NCBI GenBank assembly: GCA_964429355.1 | Contig: CAYSCH010000114.1 | Coordinates: 1 to 23,638, forward strand | From: JAAYAY01 sp964429355 | GTDB lineage: Bacteria > Planctomycetota > Planctomycetia > Pirellulales > Thermoguttaceae | Length of the DNA: 23,638 nt | Reading direction: 5' to 3' | Shown: one piece after another, positions 23,540-23,638 of the stretch | Position numbering within the stretch: the first letter of the stretch is position 1 | Layout of the letters: every line of letters starts with the position of its first letter | Made by a program: the position numbers and the translations under genes | The notes under the pieces: model-generated | What the model was told of the DNA's origin: nothing | What the model saw: only the letters and a program-made list of their open reading frames with translations | Database searches by the model: none

Positions 23540-23638
23540 AGGCCACCACCTGGCGCAGTTCCGCCAGAACACGGGGATTGCTGTCGGGGTCGTCGCGCAC
23601 GATTCGAACGACGACGGCCCGGTAGTCGCTCCGGGTCC
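23523..23638 (-). CDS. C-terminus of an upstream protein, probably another pseudopilin (partial)
   Basis: Only the last 38 codons are in the window: they read TRSDYRAVVVRIVRDD, then PDSNPRVLAELRQVVAYVPP and L, ending in TAA at 23525-23523. The frame is open to the window edge. It overlaps the next start by 17 nt. From its position directly before a PulJ-like gene, and the acidic strand-forming sequence, it is likely the end of a GspI/PulI-like minor pseudopilin. No family motif is inside the visible part. Confidence 0.6.
   Translation of the reverse strand, partial: TRSDYRAVVVRIVRDDPDSNPRVLAELRQVVAYVPPL

Overview
The window looks like chromosomal DNA of a GC-rich bacterium, most likely a member of the Planctomycetota. 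The main evidence is a DUF1559 C-terminal domain (the planctomycete 'SREAARR...NNLKQIALAMHNFHD' signature), a MoxR/DUF58/BatA/VWA gene run followed by large secreted or membrane proteins, prepilin-like genes, and weak or absent Shine-Dalgarno sites at many starts. A run of ten N at 7811-7820 points to a draft or metagenomic assembly. No phage, IS element, CRISPR array, tRNA or rRNA was seen.

Layout. (1) 118-1176, plus strand: an M42-family aminopeptidase, the only plus-strand gene. (2) 1177-1826: a convergent intergenic region with two strong plus-strand intrinsic terminators and a short inverted repeat. (3) 17852 down to 1827, minus strand: a tightly packed nine-gene block. In transcription order it holds a MoxR ATPase, a DUF58 protein, a BatA/VWA membrane protein, a VWA protein with a glutamine-amidotransferase-like domain, a DUF4175-like membrane coiled-coil protein, two related secreted proteins of unknown function, a secreted terpenoid-cyclase-like toroid, and a 1044-residue secreted protein with eight beta-rich repeats, a jelly-roll-like domain and a C-terminal TlpA-type thioredoxin. 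Three of the joints are 4-bp ATGA stop/start overlaps, so the block is very probably co-transcribed. (4) 20416 down to 18005: a secreted DUF3352-like/DUF1559 composite protein with a good promoter, a leader of about 220 nt and a strong ribosome binding site. (5) 23638 down to 20805: the end of a pseudopilin operon (partial pseudopilin, PulJ/PilW-like prepilin, PilX-like protein) that finishes with a small DUF202 membrane protein and an intrinsic terminator.

How the genes may work together. In better-studied bacteria, MoxR ATPases with DUF58 and VWA/BatA proteins form a chaperone-like or complex-assembly system at the cytoplasmic membrane. Here that core is joined to a planctomycete-type set of exported proteins, including a thioredoxin-bearing repeat protein, so an envelope-protein assembly or maintenance role is a reasonable inference. 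The exported components of that block are the least understood genes in the window. The pseudopilin operon is a separate unit and probably contributes to a type II secretion or type IV pilus-like machine.
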